DNA of 48,156 bases from Streptococcaceae bacterium. GTDB taxonomy: Bacteria > Bacillota > Bacilli > Lactobacillales > Streptococcaceae. The stretch spans positions 1 to 48,156 of the forward strand of contig JAITVN010000082.1 of NCBI GenBank assembly GCA_031285775.1. Direction: 5' to 3'. Positions within the stretch are counted from its first letter, which is position 1. Each line of letters opens with the position of its first letter. The position numbers and the translations under genes were made by a program. Positions 27,558-36,557 of this stretch are shown here, in pieces. The notes under the pieces were generated by a model. That model searched no databases and was not told the origin of the DNA. It saw nothing but the letters and a program-made list of their open reading frames with translations.

Positions 27558-27605
27558 ATGTTAAAACACAAAGGGAATACTTTTTGAACAAGTTTATTGT
27601 TAAGT

Positions 27606-28580
27606 TTAATGCCTTGCGAATTCTGGCGTAAAGGACTCAAAAAGTGGAGAAAGCGGACGATTTTCGTCTGTTCTGATAATCGCTTCGGCAAGAAGATTGG
27701 CAATTGAAATTTGAGTAATTTTTGGTGAAAAGTGCTCAGGCGACTGCTGGATCGTGTCAAGAATGACTAATTCTTTAATGGCCGAATCATCAATTCGCTG
27801 GATGGCTGGTCCTGAAAGCACGGCATGTGTACAGGATGCATAAACTTCTGTGGCGCCTAAGTCGCGCAGGGCATTGGCAGCTAAGCAAATCGTCCCGGCT
27901 GTATCAATCAGATCATCGATTAGTATGCATTTTTTGCCTGCGACATCGCCGATAATATTCATTATTTCAGCAACATTAGCGCGGGGGCGACGCTTATCAA
28001 TAATGGCAATTTTAGTCCCCAGAAAGTTTGCAAGTTTGCGGGCACGGACGACACCGCCATGATCTGGAGAAACCACAACCACATCCTCCCCATAGAGGCC
28101 CTGACGTTCGAAGTAGTCTGCAATTAACGGCGCCCCCAATAGATGGTCAACAGGAATATCGAAGAAACCTTGAATCTGTGCCGCATGCAAGTCAACAGTC
28201 AGGATGTGGTTTACCCCAGCCACTGAAATCATATTTGCGACCAGTTTTGACGTAATCGGCTCACGCGCCTTGGCTTTTCGATCTTGACGCGCATAGCCGT
28301 AATAAGGCATTACCAGATTAATCGTCTTGGCCGAGGCACGACGCAAAGCATCAACCATAATCAGTAATTCCATCATATGATCATTAACAGGGTTACTGGT
28401 TGACTGAATCAGGTAGATGTTCTTGCCGCGTACGGATTCCTCAATGTTAATTTGGATTTCGCCGTCAGCATAGGTTCTGCTGGTAGCTTTCCCTAGGTGC
28501 AGACCGATTTCTTTGGCAACACGCTCCGCTAGTTCACGGTTTGAACTCAGTGAAAACAACATTAGATTTGAATAAGACAT
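27606..28580 (-). CDS. prs: Ribose-phosphate pyrophosphokinase
   Basis: Makes PRPP from ribose 5-phosphate and ATP. The 324-residue protein shows the ATP-binding flexible loop region ([15 protein letters not shown]), the metal-binding [18 protein letters not shown] and the PRPP motif [13 protein letters not shown] near residue 217. Length and motifs are normal for class I enzymes. A promoter at 28603-28631 drives it. Confidence 0.97.
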   Translation of the reverse strand: MSYSNLMLFSLSSNRELAERVAKEIGLHLGKATSRTYADGEIQINIEESVRGKNIYLIQSTSNPVNDHMMELLIMVDALRRASAKTINLVMPYYGYARQDRKAKAREPITSKLVANMISVAGVNHILTVDLHAAQIQGFFDIPVDHLLGAPLIADYFERQGLYGEDVVVVSPDHGGVVRARKLANFLGTKIAIIDKRRPRANVAEIMNIIGDVAGKKCILIDDLIDTAGTICLAANALRDLGATEVYASCTHAVLSGPAIQRIDDSAIKELVILDTIQQSPEHFSPKITQISIANLLAEAIIRTDENRPLSPLFESFTPEFARH

Positions 28581-28602
28581 TTCGCCTCAACTTTCTGACT
28601 TA

Positions 28603-28631
28603 AATTTATCATGATTCGTCTATTTTTTCAA
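28603..28631 (-). promoter_or_regulatory. Promoter of prs
   Basis: TTGAAA (28631-28626), 17 bases, TAAATT (28608-28603), with TGA before the -10, on the minus strand. Confidence 0.7.
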
Positions 28632-28643
28632 GTTTTTAATAGG

Positions 28644-28666
28644 AAAAATAAGCTCAAAGTTTTGAG
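28644..28666 (-). terminator. Terminator of ftsY
   Basis: CTCAAA, short loop, TTTGAG, then CTTATTTTT on the minus strand, starting directly at the ftsY stop. Confidence 0.6.
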
Positions 28667-29728
28667 TTAAATCAATCCTTTGAAAAGTCCCCGAACAAAG
28701 AATTCTTCGTCAAACTCAGCCAGGTCATCAATTTTCTCGCCAAGCCCCACTAGCTTAATCGGAATTTTCAGCGTTTGGATAATTGACAAGACAATGCCGC
28801 CTTTTGCGGATCCGTCAAGTTTGGTCAAAACGATACCAGTCACTGGCGTTACTTTGGAGAACTCTTTGGCTTGGGAGACTGCATTTTGACCGGTAGAAGC
28901 ATCTAGTACCAATAATGTCTCATGCGGAGCACTGGGAAGCTCACGCTGAATGATTCTACGCATTTTGGCCAGTTCTGCCATGAGGTTATCTTTATTCTGT
29001 AAACGACCAGCAGTGTCAATGATCAGAACGTCAAAGTTTTCAGACTTAGCTCGCTGCATGGCGTCATAAACAACTGAGGCAGGATCGCTCGCTTCTCGTC
29101 CTGTGACGACGGGTAAATCTGAACGTTTTGCCCATTCTAGCAGCTGATCCGTTGCGCCGGCACGAAAAGTATCTCCTGCTGCCAGCAGAACTTTTTTACC
29201 TTCCTTTTTTAAACGCGCCGCCAGTTTTCCTATGGATGTTGTCTTACCGGCACCGTTGACACCAACGAAAATCATTACTGTGAGGCCGTCATTTTGAATA
29301 TTTAGCGCCTTATCCAGATTTTCCTCGTCCAGATTGTTGACAAGCTCTTCAATAATCAGAGCTTTGAGCTGGTCCGAACTTTTGATATTCTGGAGTTTGG
29401 CTTCTTGGCGTAGTTTTTCTGAAATTTTCATGGCCAGATCTGCGCCGACATCAGAGAGTATTAACGTTTCCTCTAGGTCTTCGAAGAATTCTTCGTCAAC
29501 AGATCTAAAATTCGCTAAAAAGGCGTTAAAACGCTCGCCGAAAGATTTATTGGTTTTTTCGAGGGTTCTTTCGTACTTTTGTTCAACCAATTCTGCCTCG
29601 GCACTTGGTTCTGGTGCGATTTCATTATTATCGGCTTCTGACTCAAGTGTGCCCTTGACAGACGCAGCATTTTCCTCAGAAGTCTCCTCTTCGACTTTTT
29701 TTCCGAATAATCTATCAAATAGTCCCAT
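28667..29728 (-). CDS. ftsY: Signal recognition particle receptor FtsY
   Basis: FtsY docks the SRP with its nascent chain at the membrane. The 353-residue protein has an acidic N-terminal A domain (about 1-55, rich in E), the helical N domain, and the G domain with GVNGAGKTTSIGKLA near residue 157, DTAGR near 245 and TKLDGSAKGG near 305. The product is complete. Its own promoter overlaps the terminator of the DUF805 gene upstream. Confidence 0.97.
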   Translation of the reverse strand: MGLFDRLFGKKVEEETSEENAASVKGTLESEADNNEIAPEPSAEAELVEQKYERTLEKTNKSFGERFNAFLANFRSVDEEFFEDLEETLILSDVGADLAMKISEKLRQEAKLQNIKSSDQLKALIIEELVNNLDEENLDKALNIQNDGLTVMIFVGVNGAGKTTSIGKLAARLKKEGKKVLLAAGDTFRAGATDQLLEWAKRSDLPVVTGREASDPASVVYDAMQRAKSENFDVLIIDTAGRLQNKDNLMAELAKMRRIIQRELPSAPHETLLVLDASTGQNAVSQAKEFSKVTPVTGIVLTKLDGSAKGGIVLSIIQTLKIPIKLVGLGEKIDDLAEFDEEFFVRGLFKGLI

Positions 29729-29756
29729 ATTTACCTCAAAAAGATTGGTTTATTTT

Positions 29757-29785
29757 ATTATAACAAAAAGAGCAAAACCTGTCGA
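29757..29785 (-). promoter_or_regulatory. Promoter of ftsY
   Basis: TCGACA (29785-29780), 17 bases, TATAAT (29762-29757) on the minus strand. The -35 box lies in the loop of the hairpin at 29776-29797, so promoter and upstream terminator share bases. Confidence 0.7.
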
Positions 29786-29797
29786 AGTCAACAGGTT
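29764..29797 (-). terminator. Terminator of the DUF805 gene
   Basis: AACCTGT, eight-base loop, ACAGGTT, followed by TTGCTCTTTTT on the minus strand. Confidence 0.75.
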
Positions 29798-29808
29798 ATT
29801 GGCAAAGT

Positions 29809-30597
29809 TTATTTTTTGAAAAGTCTTACAAACCAGTCACTCACTGGCTCAGAACGATTTTCAAAATAGTCAGATTCACGCGCAAGTAGAATGATGACAT
29901 AAATCCATAGGGCAAACATGACGACATCAAAGAGAAAACCAATTTTTGGAAGAAAGCTTAAGACATAAAAGGCAACATGAAACACAATCAATGCAACGGC
30001 ATTCAGAGTTTCAAGTCCAGTATCACGCAGACGACGGAAAAAGAGAGACAACTCGGGGATAATGACAGCTAATCCGAAGAGAATCGGCGGAAAGAATAAT
30101 AACAGGGCACCGCCCATGAGCGCAGCGAGAGAGCCTGTATTTCCATATGAATAATAATCCATATGGTTGAATAGCGAAAAGAGACTGGCCGAAAGTAATA
30201 TTATGCCAGGAATAAAGATGATAATAGAAATGACGGCATTGATCAAAAAGGTCCACCAATACTCCGAGCGACGCGAACGGCCTGTAAAATTGACATAGTT
30301 CTTCCAGAAAAGTTTGTAGGCCTCAAATAGGCTCACATGATGGTCACTTGTTCTCTGCGCTTTGTTTTCTGGACGTGGTAGAAAGGAAGACACTGAAGCA
30401 TTCTGAAAACTCGGCTGAGAAATTGTCGGCTGCGGCATCTGCTGCTCAGAATGACTGTCTTGAAGTGGCTGGCTTGAATTCTCTCCTTTGAGCTCATCAA
30501 TTTCACCCTTCTCAATTGCTTTTTGGAATTCTTCTAAGCTTGGTTCACGATTGTTCATGAGTTTAAAATACTCTAGCCATTGTTGTTTTGTTGCCAT
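29809..30597 (-). CDS. DUF805 family membrane protein
   Basis: The 262-residue protein has a hydrophilic N-terminal third that begins like a helical SHOCT-type tail (QQWLEYFKLMNNREPSLEEFQKAIEKGEI), a Q/S/P-rich linker and a DUF805 core with the conserved NFTGRSRRSEYWW and SLFFRRLRDTGL boxes around four membrane helices. Function of DUF805 proteins is unknown. AAAGGAG lies six bases before the chosen ATG; a longer frame starts 12 codons earlier without support. It stands alone between terminators. Confidence 0.85.
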   Translation of the reverse strand: MATKQQWLEYFKLMNNREPSLEEFQKAIEKGEIDELKGENSSQPLQDSHSEQQMPQPTISQPSFQNASVSSFLPRPENKAQRTSDHHVSLFEAYKLFWKNYVNFTGRSRRSEYWWTFLINAVISIIIFIPGIILLSASLFSLFNHMDYYSYGNTGSLAALMGGALLLFFPPILFGLAVIIPELSLFFRRLRDTGLETLNAVALIVFHVAFYVLSFLPKIGFLFDVVMFALWIYVIILLARESDYFENRSEPVSDWFVRLFKK

Positions 30598-30675
30598 GCT
30601 CTCTCCTTTTGTGTTTGAGACAATTTCTAACATATCGTCATGCTTCAGAAATTATTATTATTTATGTTTTCTTTC

Positions 30676-31482
30676 CTAAAGCACGAATGTTTTAAGAGCC
30701 TCTGCAATGGTGTCTTCATCGTTTGAGAAGTCAGAAATTTTATCTGCTGCTTCCTGAGCGACCTTTTTTGCATTGGCGGGTGCTATTCCAAGACCTGCCC
30801 AGCGTAACATCGGTGCATCATTCGCCTCGTCACCCATGGCGAGAACGGCTGCCGCTGGGATCTCAAGGTATTCACAAAGTTTCTCTAGTCCTGTTGCTTT
30901 GCTCACACCTTTAGGCATCACTTCAAGAAGGACTGGAGCGGTGCGGAAGACCTCAAAAGAATTCAAGAAATCTGTGTCAATCTCATTTTGCAGTCTGTCT
31001 AATTCAATAGACTCTGCAGAAATGATAACCTTGTTGAATTCTGCCTTTTGGGGAAGCTGATCTAAACTGATTTTTTGGAAAGATAAGGTATTATTGACAT
31101 AGCTCAGTTTTGATTTTCGACCGAACTCAATGGTGTAGCTGCTGTCATCGCTGATGATGTCGCAGGGAAAATCACGTTTTCTCGCCATTGCAGCGATTTG
31201 CTCTACTTCCTCGTAGGACAAGAGCTTTTTTGACAATATTGTCCCGTCATTTTTCTGAACTAAACCGCCATTGTAGGTAATGCTGTATTCGTTGCTCCCA
31301 TATAAATTCAGCAAAGATAAATACTCAAGTGTTGACACTAAGGGACGGCCTGTATTGATGACGATTTTAACGCCTTTGGATTTTGCTTTCATCAGTGCGT
31401 TAATGTTTTCATCAGAGATGCGCCTTTGGCTGTTGAGTAAGGTGCCATCTAAATCAAGCGATAATAATTGAATATTTAGCAT
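30676..31482 (-). CDS. Cof-type HAD-IIB phosphatase
   Basis: The 268-residue protein is a complete HAD hydrolase: LLSLDLDGTLLNSQRRIS at the start with the nucleophile Asp, INTGRP, the C2B cap and KGVSKATGLEKL...AMGDEANDAPML. Substrate is probably a sugar phosphate or similar, not predictable. The start is predicted to be leaderless: TATAAT at 31494-31489, preceded by TGG, ends six bases before the ATG and there is no ribosome binding site. The -35 lies inside the last codons of mnmG. Confidence 0.9.
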   Translation of the reverse strand: MLNIQLLSLDLDGTLLNSQRRISDENINALMKAKSKGVKIVINTGRPLVSTLEYLSLLNLYGSNEYSITYNGGLVQKNDGTILSKKLLSYEEVEQIAAMARKRDFPCDIISDDSSYTIEFGRKSKLSYVNNTLSFQKISLDQLPQKAEFNKVIISAESIELDRLQNEIDTDFLNSFEVFRTAPVLLEVMPKGVSKATGLEKLCEYLEIPAAAVLAMGDEANDAPMLRWAGLGIAPANAKKVAQEAADKISDFSNDEDTIAEALKTFVL

Positions 31483-31488
31483 ACACAG

Positions 31489-31517
31489 ATTATACCACAA
31501 AAATTAGGTGCTCTTAA
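31489..31517 (-). promoter_or_regulatory. Promoter for leaderless Cof phosphatase mRNA
   Basis: TTAAGA (31517-31512), 17 bases, TGG-TATAAT (31494-31489), six bases, ATG. It overlaps the end of mnmG. Confidence 0.7.
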
Positions 31518-33393
31518 GCTTGTTGCGACTTTCCAGATAAATCATCAGAATACTGATATCTGCCGGGTTGACGCCTGGAATCCTGCTGGCTTGCCCAAGG
31601 GTCTCCGGATTGATTTTTTTGAACATTTCACGCGCTTCGGTTGCGATGCTGTCAAGGGCGTCCCAGTCAATGTTTTCTGGTATGTGTTTTTCTTCCAATT
31701 TGTGCATCTTCTCAACTTGAGCCTGAGCTTTGGCGATATAGCCGTCGTAGATGGCTTCTATTTCGATAAGCTCGATGACGCTTTGTTCTAGCGGCGTTTC
31801 GCTTTGACCGATAAATTCGCAGACTGTGGCATAGTTGACTTCTGGACGTTTCAAAAAATCTCTGGCACTGACGGCATCAAGCAAGGGACCAAAACCTTTT
31901 TCTGCAAGTTTGGCATTTGTCTCATCTGTTGGTTTCAGTTTCTCGTGAGCGAGGCGTTTCATTTCCTTGTCAAATTGCTGTTTGCGTTCTTGGTAGATGC
32001 CCCAGCGTTCGTCGTCAACGAGTCCGATTTCTCGGCCGATGGGTGTCAAGCGCATGTCGGCATTGTCATGACGTAAAATCAGACGGTGCTCGGCGCGTGA
32101 AGTCAATAAACGGTAAGGCTCAACCACTCCTTTAGTGACCAAATCGTCAATCATGACACCGATATATGCCTCGGTACGGCGCAGAATCAATGCTGGCTTG
32201 CCTTGAACTTTCAGCGCAGCGTTGATGCCTGCGACGAGCCCCTGACCTGCTGCCTCCTCATATCCAGAAGTACCGTTGGTCTGGCCTGCAGTGAAGAGAC
32301 CTGAGATTTTCTTTGTCTCGAGGGTCGGGCGTAGCTGATGGGGGAGAATCATGTCGTATTCAATAGCGTAGCCTGGGCGCATCATCTCGGCCTGTTCAAG
32401 TCCTGCCACTGAGTGTACAAGGTCAATCTGGACGTCTTCCGGCAGACTGGTGGACATTCCCTGAATGTAAACTTCCTCTGTATGACGACCTTCTGGTTCC
32501 AGGAAGAGTTGATGGCGCTCCTTATCGGCGAAGCGTACGATTTTTGTCTCAATGGAAGGGCAGTAACGCGGCCCGATACCATTGAGGGTGCCATTGTACA
32601 TGGGCGAGCGGTCAATGTTGTCGCGGATGATCTGGTGAGTTTTGCTGTTGGTGTATGTCAACCAGCAGTCGACCTGGTCTTTCAGGTAATCCTCATCTTT
32701 AGTCAGAAAACTGAAAGCATGAGGCGTTTCATCTCCTGGCTGGACTTCTGCTTTGCTGTAATCAATGGTTGAGCTCAGGACGCGCGGCGGTGTACCTGTC
32801 TTGAAGCGTTCGATCTGAAAACCGAGCGCCCGAAGATTATCAGCCAGCTCAATTGAGGGAATGGTATTGTTGGGGCCTGAACTGTATTTTAGGTCTCCAA
32901 TGTAAATTTCTCCGCGTAAGGAGGTGCCTGTGGTCAGTACAACTGTTTCAGCGCCATATTTCAGTCCTGTATTTGTCATTACGCCTTTTACTCTGTCATT
33001 TTCGACAATGAGTGCTTTAACCATGCCCTGGCGCAATATCAAGTTTTTCGTCTGCTCAATGGTGTGCTTCATTACCTGGCTGTATAGGTCTTTGTCAGCT
33101 TGTGCACGCAGGGCACGAACTGCTGGTCCTTTGCCAGTGTTAAGCATTTTCATCTGGATGTAGGTTTTGTCAATGTTCTTGCCCATTTCACCACCTAAGG
33201 CATCGATTTCTCGAACCACAACACCTTTGGCTGCGCCGCCGATTGAGGGGTTGCAGGGCATGAATGCTACCATATTGAGGCTGATTGTTAACAGTAGGGT
33301 CTTACAGCCCATTCTTGCAGAAGCCAGTGCAGCTTCACAGCCTGCGTGGCCAGCGCCAACAACGATAACATCGTATTTTTCATTGTAATTCAT
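31504..33393 (-). CDS. mnmG: tRNA uridine-5-carboxymethylaminomethyl modification enzyme MnmG
   Basis: MnmG (GidA) with MnmE modifies the wobble uridine of several tRNAs. The 629-residue FAD protein begins [29 protein letters not shown], the dinucleotide-binding fold, and has [25 protein letters not shown] and the C-terminal helical domain. The start chosen is the ATG before NYNEKYD; the longer frame adds eleven hydrophobic residues from an unsupported codon. A promoter at 33481-33509 precedes a leader of about 85 bases. Confidence 0.96.
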   Translation of the reverse strand: MNYNEKYDVIVVGAGHAGCEAALASARMGCKTLLLTISLNMVAFMPCNPSIGGAAKGVVVREIDALGGEMGKNIDKTYIQMKMLNTGKGPAVRALRAQADKDLYSQVMKHTIEQTKNLILRQGMVKALIVENDRVKGVMTNTGLKYGAETVVLTTGTSLRGEIYIGDLKYSSGPNNTIPSIELADNLRALGFQIERFKTGTPPRVLSSTIDYSKAEVQPGDETPHAFSFLTKDEDYLKDQVDCWLTYTNSKTHQIIRDNIDRSPMYNGTLNGIGPRYCPSIETKIVRFADKERHQLFLEPEGRHTEEVYIQGMSTSLPEDVQIDLVHSVAGLEQAEMMRPGYAIEYDMILPHQLRPTLETKKISGLFTAGQTNGTSGYEEAAGQGLVAGINAALKVQGKPALILRRTEAYIGVMIDDLVTKGVVEPYRLLTSRAEHRLILRHDNADMRLTPIGREIGLVDDERWGIYQERKQQFDKEMKRLAHEKLKPTDETNAKLAEKGFGPLLDAVSARDFLKRPEVNYATVCEFIGQSETPLEQSVIELIEIEAIYDGYIAKAQAQVEKMHKLEEKHIPENIDWDALDSIATEAREMFKKINPETLGQASRIPGVNPADISILMIYLESRNKLKST

Positions 33394-33480
33394 TACTTTT
33401 AATTCTCTCCAAAATAAAAAAATCAAGGCGACACGAAAAATCCATAAGATTTCTCCCGAGCTTTGACCTTCGGTTGTTCT

Positions 33481-33509
33481 ATTTTACCGCAAATATATTT
33501 TTATCGCAA
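33481..33509 (-). promoter_or_regulatory. Promoter of mnmG
   Basis: TTGCGA (33509-33504), 17 bases, TAAAAT (33486-33481) on the minus strand. Confidence 0.65.
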
Positions 33510-33587
33510 GTTGAACACTCAAATCGCTTGGCAGTAGATATAAATTCTACGATAATCTGACTCTCGTCATATTACGCTTGGTTTCAG

Positions 33588-33616
33588 TTGACTTTTTCAC
33601 AAAGTTTAGTTAAGAT
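33588..33616 (+). promoter_or_regulatory. Promoter of rex
   Basis: TTGACT at 33588-33593, 17 bases, TAAGAT at 33611-33616. TCACAAA occurs at 33597-33603 in the spacer and at 33619-33625 just after the -10. These resemble Rex half-sites but in direct, not inverted, order, so autoregulation is only a guess. Confidence 0.65.
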
Positions 33617-33675
33617 AGTCACAAAGATTATTAAAATTTGTGCGTTACTTTGGAAAGTTAAGAAGGGATATGGAA

Positions 33676-34371
33676 ATGACTGTCAATGAAGATAAAGTGA
33701 CTGAAAAAGGGATAAAGGCTGCTGAGGAAGATGGCCGCATGGATTTACCCAAAGCCACGATAAAACGCTTACCTCAATATTATCGGCTTTTTAAAGGTCT
33801 TGTTGAGGATAAAATAATGCGCACAAATTCACGAGAAATTTCTGAAAAGATCGGTGTTGATTCTGCGACCGTTAGGCGAGACTTTTCTCTTTTTGGTGAG
33901 CTGGGGCGCCGTGGATACGGATACAACAGTCTTGCGTTGCGAGATTTCTTTGCAAGCTTGTTAGGAAATGATACCGCGACAGATATCGCTTTGGTCGGTG
34001 TCGGAAATCTAGGACGCGCCTTATTGAATTATCCCTTCCAGCATCGCAACAAACTTCGTATCGTTCAAGCCTATGATGTTCCCGGCAACCCCTTAGTTGG
34101 AACTAAAAGCGATTCAGGGATTTCAATTTACAATATCTCTAGTCTGCAGGAGAATGTTGAGCAGGCAAAGATAGAAACCGCCATTTTGTCTGTTGACACT
34201 GAACATGCTCAGGAGGTAACCGATAAGCTGGTAGAAGCTGGAATACATGGGATTCTCAACTTTACGCCTGTTTTCCTTAAAGTGCCTGATGATGTTTTTG
34301 TTCAATCAATTGATCTTACGAAAGAACTTCAGACATTGATCTTTTTCATGAGGAATTCTAACCAATTATAG
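33676..34371 (+). CDS. rex: Redox-sensing transcriptional repressor Rex
   Basis: Rex senses the NADH/NAD ratio and represses fermentation and respiration genes. The 231-residue product has a winged helix (ATIKRLPQYYRLFKGL...REISEKIGVDSATVRRDFSLFGELGRRGYGY) and a Rossmann domain (IALVGVGNLGRALLNY), then a C-terminal swapped helix. The start at 33676 is eight bases after AGAAGGG; upstream ATG codons are too close to or before that site. Compared with many Rex proteins it has some 20 extra acidic and basic residues at the N-terminus. pflB and als in this window are natural targets by family knowledge. Confidence 0.95.
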   Translation: MTVNEDKVTEKGIKAAEEDGRMDLPKATIKRLPQYYRLFKGLVEDKIMRTNSREISEKIGVDSATVRRDFSLFGELGRRGYGYNSLALRDFFASLLGNDTATDIALVGVGNLGRALLNYPFQHRNKLRIVQAYDVPGNPLVGTKSDSGISIYNISSLQENVEQAKIETAILSVDTEHAQEVTDKLVEAGIHGILNFTPVFLKVPDDVFVQSIDLTKELQTLIFFMRNSNQL

Positions 34372-34405
34372 GTAAGATAGGTTTTATACAAAATCTGACA
34401 AAAAC

Positions 34406-34444
34406 CTGCCATCTCAGCTTTTTCTGAAATGGCAGATTTTTTAT
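34406..34444 (+). terminator. Terminator of rex
   Basis: CTGCCATCTCAG and CTGAAATGGCAG form a 12-bp stem with one mismatch, followed by ATTTTTTAT. Confidence 0.9.
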
Positions 34445-34897
34445 TTCTTCACCTTTTTAAATTATTTAATTCTACTTTCTTAGTTCCCATCAATTTTTTT
34501 GACTTCTCTCCAGTATATTTCATTAATTACTTATCTGAAATCATTTAGCCTCTTGATTAGTCAACGCATTTTCAACTAAAGACTTTTATCCAATTTATCA
34601 AGTAGTGTTTTGCTTACCACCGTATCCTAAAAATTTCGTGATATGAACAGTGGTTTACTACTGAAACACTTTTCTTTTCAACTTCTAGTCATTTTGTTAT
34701 AATTTTATTAGAGTTAATAAATCTCAATAGAAGTCTATTACAATAATAGTCTTTATTTGCTCGTAATAGACTGTGCCAGAATCAAAATGAACTGAGCAAG
34801 TTTCCAAGAAAACTACAACACTCCTAACGTGTGTTCAGAAATTTGGATGTAAAGATTCCTTACTTTCTTTAGTTCGAGTTCTGCTTTTCATCTCTTA
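34445..34897. other. AT-rich gene-free stretch with a 10-bp inverted repeat
   Basis: No coding frame is convincing. AGTCTATTAC at 34733-34742 and its exact complement at 34764-34773 enclose 21 bases that contain a further partial copy (AATAGTCTTTATT). A TATAAT at 34699-34704 lies 29 bases before it on the plus strand without a good -35. A small RNA or a regulator site is possible. Confidence 0.35.
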
Positions 34898-35107
34898 TTA
34901 ACATTTGGCAATATCACGATTAGGATTGGTCGCATTCTTACCGAATTCTTTATCAACCTCTCCCTGATACATGACATCAATCGGCAGTCCGAGCTTTGCC
35001 CACTTGCTCTGATAAGCATCAAGAACACGTGTGGTTTTGATGTAGCGTATGTCTACACCGTTAGAGACATAAAAGTGACCTGTGTCTGAGCATTGAATGA
35101 TATACAT
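34898..35107 (-). CDS. Predicted separate cell-wall-binding subunit from an internal start
   Basis: Within the endolysin frame AAAGGAGG lies seven bases upstream of the ATG of [10 protein letters not shown]. That ATG sits exactly after the N/S-rich linker, so initiation here would give a free 69-residue binding domain in addition to the full protein. Some enterococcal and clostridial endolysins, such as Lys170, are known to work as complexes made this way. Confidence 0.55.
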   Translation of the reverse strand: MYIIQCSDTGHFYVSNGVDIRYIKTTRVLDAYQSKWAKLGLPIDVMYQGEVDKEFGKNATNPNRDIAKC

Positions 35108-35545
35108 TTTGATTCCTCCTTTTGAGTTTGAATTGTTGTTTGACAGCCATCTATCAAGATTGATTGTTTGACTGATAGCAAAAGATTGTGGAGTATTTTT
35201 GGTAACCTTTAAATCGTTCATGTAGTTTGACTGCCACAAATCTCTTCCTATTGTTACCCATATGTGACCATGAATGACTCCATATCCGTCTTTCCCATCA
35301 AGTCTGTTGACATGAACATTTAGTAATCCACTACCGTTTTTGGCTATTCCTTGAGACAGTAAAGCGTCTCCATAATCTTTAGCATCACCACGAGCTGCAT
35401 ATGGATTTGGGACTCCAAGAAATTCGAGTAGTGTTTTGATTAGACTAACGCATTGTCCCGAATTTATTGGGTCTTGCTTATCATAAGGTCGAGTATTAAC
35501 CATAGAATCTAGCCATTGTCTGACCTCTTCAATTGTTTTAGCCAC
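34898..35545 (-). CDS. CHAP-domain phage endolysin with internal start for the wall-binding part
   Basis: The N-terminal 120 residues are a CHAP amidase/endopeptidase of the lactococcal and streptococcal phage type: the catalytic Cys in [17 protein letters not shown] and the His in [11 protein letters not shown], with [22 protein letters not shown] between. A linker rich in N and S follows, then a 70-residue C-terminal part ([14 protein letters not shown]...[13 protein letters not shown]) that I take as the cell-wall-binding domain. The best start is a GTG at 35545 with AAGGAG six bases upstream; an ATG ten codons earlier has no ribosome site. A second strong site (AAAGGAGG) precedes an in-frame ATG at the domain border, so a short product is likely. 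No signal peptide, which fits holin-dependent export. Confidence 0.85.
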   Translation of the reverse strand: MAKTIEEVRQWLDSMVNTRPYDKQDPINSGQCVSLIKTLLEFLGVPNPYAARGDAKDYGDALLSQGIAKNGSGLLNVHVNRLDGKDGYGVIHGHIWVTIGRDLWQSNYMNDLKVTKNTPQSFAISQTINLDRWLSNNNSNSKGGIKMYIIQCSDTGHFYVSNGVDIRYIKTTRVLDAYQSKWAKLGLPIDVMYQGEVDKEFGKNATNPNRDIAKC

Positions 35546-35597
35546 TTTTTTCTCCTTTTGTTTATTTTTTGTCATTTTTTATGAAAGGAAATTCATC

Positions 35598-36167
35598 ATG
35601 AAAAAATTATCATTATTTGCACTTACTTTACTTGTAGGAGCTTTACTTACCGCTTGTTCCCATGGAAAGCAGGCAAGTTCCTCTGATAGTAAGCCAAGAA
35701 AATCTTCCTCATCATTAACTTCAAGTAAGCAGCCAAGCAGCTCTTCCACCCCCTCAACTTCAAGCGAACAGGCAAGCAGCAGCTCTGCAACTACTTCCAG
35801 TTCATCCACCCTACCTGAATCAGTTCCGTCATCAAGTATAAGCCCTTCAACCACTGAAGACCACAGATTCGATATTATCCAAGGAACTTGGAAAAACAAT
35901 CTTGGGTACGTCATTCACATTGTCAATAACGAGGCAGATGGAAGTCCGCTTACGGTCATGCCTGACTATCCATATGCCTTTCTAATGGAAGCGAAAATGC
36001 AATCGGGTGATCCGACGAGTGTTGTTCTTGTCTTCACTCCTGCGGGGCAAACAATACGTGATGCTGCTTTACCTGATTTGAGTGATCAGTCAAGAGACCG
36101 TTTCCTCATCACAAATGGTGGTCTCTTGAGTGAACAAACTGCAACTGAAGTCTATTACAAACAATGA
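35598..36167 (+). CDS. Serine-rich lipoprotein inside the lysis cassette
   Basis: The 189-residue protein has a lipoprotein signal peptide (MKKLSLFALTLLVGALLTAC, lipobox LTAC, Cys at 20), a low-complexity Ser/Thr linker to about residue 92 and a 95-residue globular C-terminus (FDIIQGTWKNNLGYVIHIV...). The C-terminal domain is not one I can name. AAAGGA is eleven bases before the start. It lies on the plus strand between the holin and endolysin genes, with its start only 52 bases from the endolysin start, so a transcript from the cro promoter to the endolysin would be fully antisense to it. A role in tolerance to the cassette is conceivable but not shown. Confidence 0.8.
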   Translation: MKKLSLFALTLLVGALLTACSHGKQASSSDSKPRKSSSSLTSSKQPSSSSTPSTSSEQASSSSATTSSSSTLPESVPSSSISPSTTEDHRFDIIQGTWKNNLGYVIHIVNNEADGSPLTVMPDYPYAFLMEAKMQSGDPTSVVLVFTPAGQTIRDAALPDLSDQSRDRFLITNGGLLSEQTATEVYYKQ

Positions 36168-36215
36168 ACAGAGTTGCTTCTCCTCATTTTCACTCAACTT
36201 CCCTTTCAATTTTCT

Positions 36216-36265
36216 GAGTGGGAGAACGCTCAAAAATATATGTCCAGATAAGCATTCTCCTACTC
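36216..36265. terminator. Stem-loop between the lipoprotein and holin genes
   Basis: Bases 36216-36230 pair with 36251-36265 over 15 positions with one or two wobble pairs. No T run follows in either direction, so it is an unproven terminator for the two convergent transcripts. Confidence 0.4.
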
Positions 36266-36290
36266 ATGAAAATCCTCTGTTTATTCTCTG

Positions 36291-36557
36291 TCATTTGTCC
36301 TCTTTTCCAATATCTTTTAAGATATCAGAGCCAACTGAGCCGATCACTGAATGGAATGTGAAAGCACCGAGCACTGCAGAAATAAAGGCAGCCAACTCAA
36401 AGGCTGTATTTGACACTTGCGTCCCGTAGGGGAGATTCCAAATGTTTGCGATTGCAAGGTAAAGCGCGCCAAGTGAGGCAATGACGGTACTGGTCATTGA
36501 TGACCACTGTTTCAGAGAGATATTATTCCTTGATGCTTTCCTTTTCGTCTTTCGCAT
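36291..36557 (-). CDS. Phage-type holin
   Basis: The 88-residue protein has a basic N-terminus (MRKTKRKASRNN), two membrane helices (about 20-40 and 50-72) and a short charged tail ending DILKDIGKEDK, the class II holin layout. Such proteins form the pores that release the endolysin. The ATG of MRKTKRK has GGAGGG ten bases upstream; a longer frame starts with TTG at the ribosome site. The start overlaps the end of the DUF739 gene by 35 bases. Family-level assignment is from size, topology and its place between regulator and endolysin. Confidence 0.65.
   Translation of the reverse strand: MRKTKRKASRNNISLKQWSSMTSTVIASLGALYLAIANIWNLPYGTQVSNTAFELAAFISAVLGAFTFHSVIGSVGSDILKDIGKEDK

Noticed and set aside
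27456-27605. T-box riboswitch for leuS
   Set aside because: The leader is only about 150 bases and lacks the T-box core sequence and a specifier loop that I could find.
33594-33625. Rex operator at the rex promoter
   Set aside because: Two TCACAAA half-sites are in direct order; the inverted TTGTGA half expected for Rex is missing.
35579-35914. Minus-strand frame opposite the Ser-rich lipoprotein
   Set aside because: It is the mirror of the Ser codons; the plus strand has a clear signal peptide, lipobox and ribosome site.
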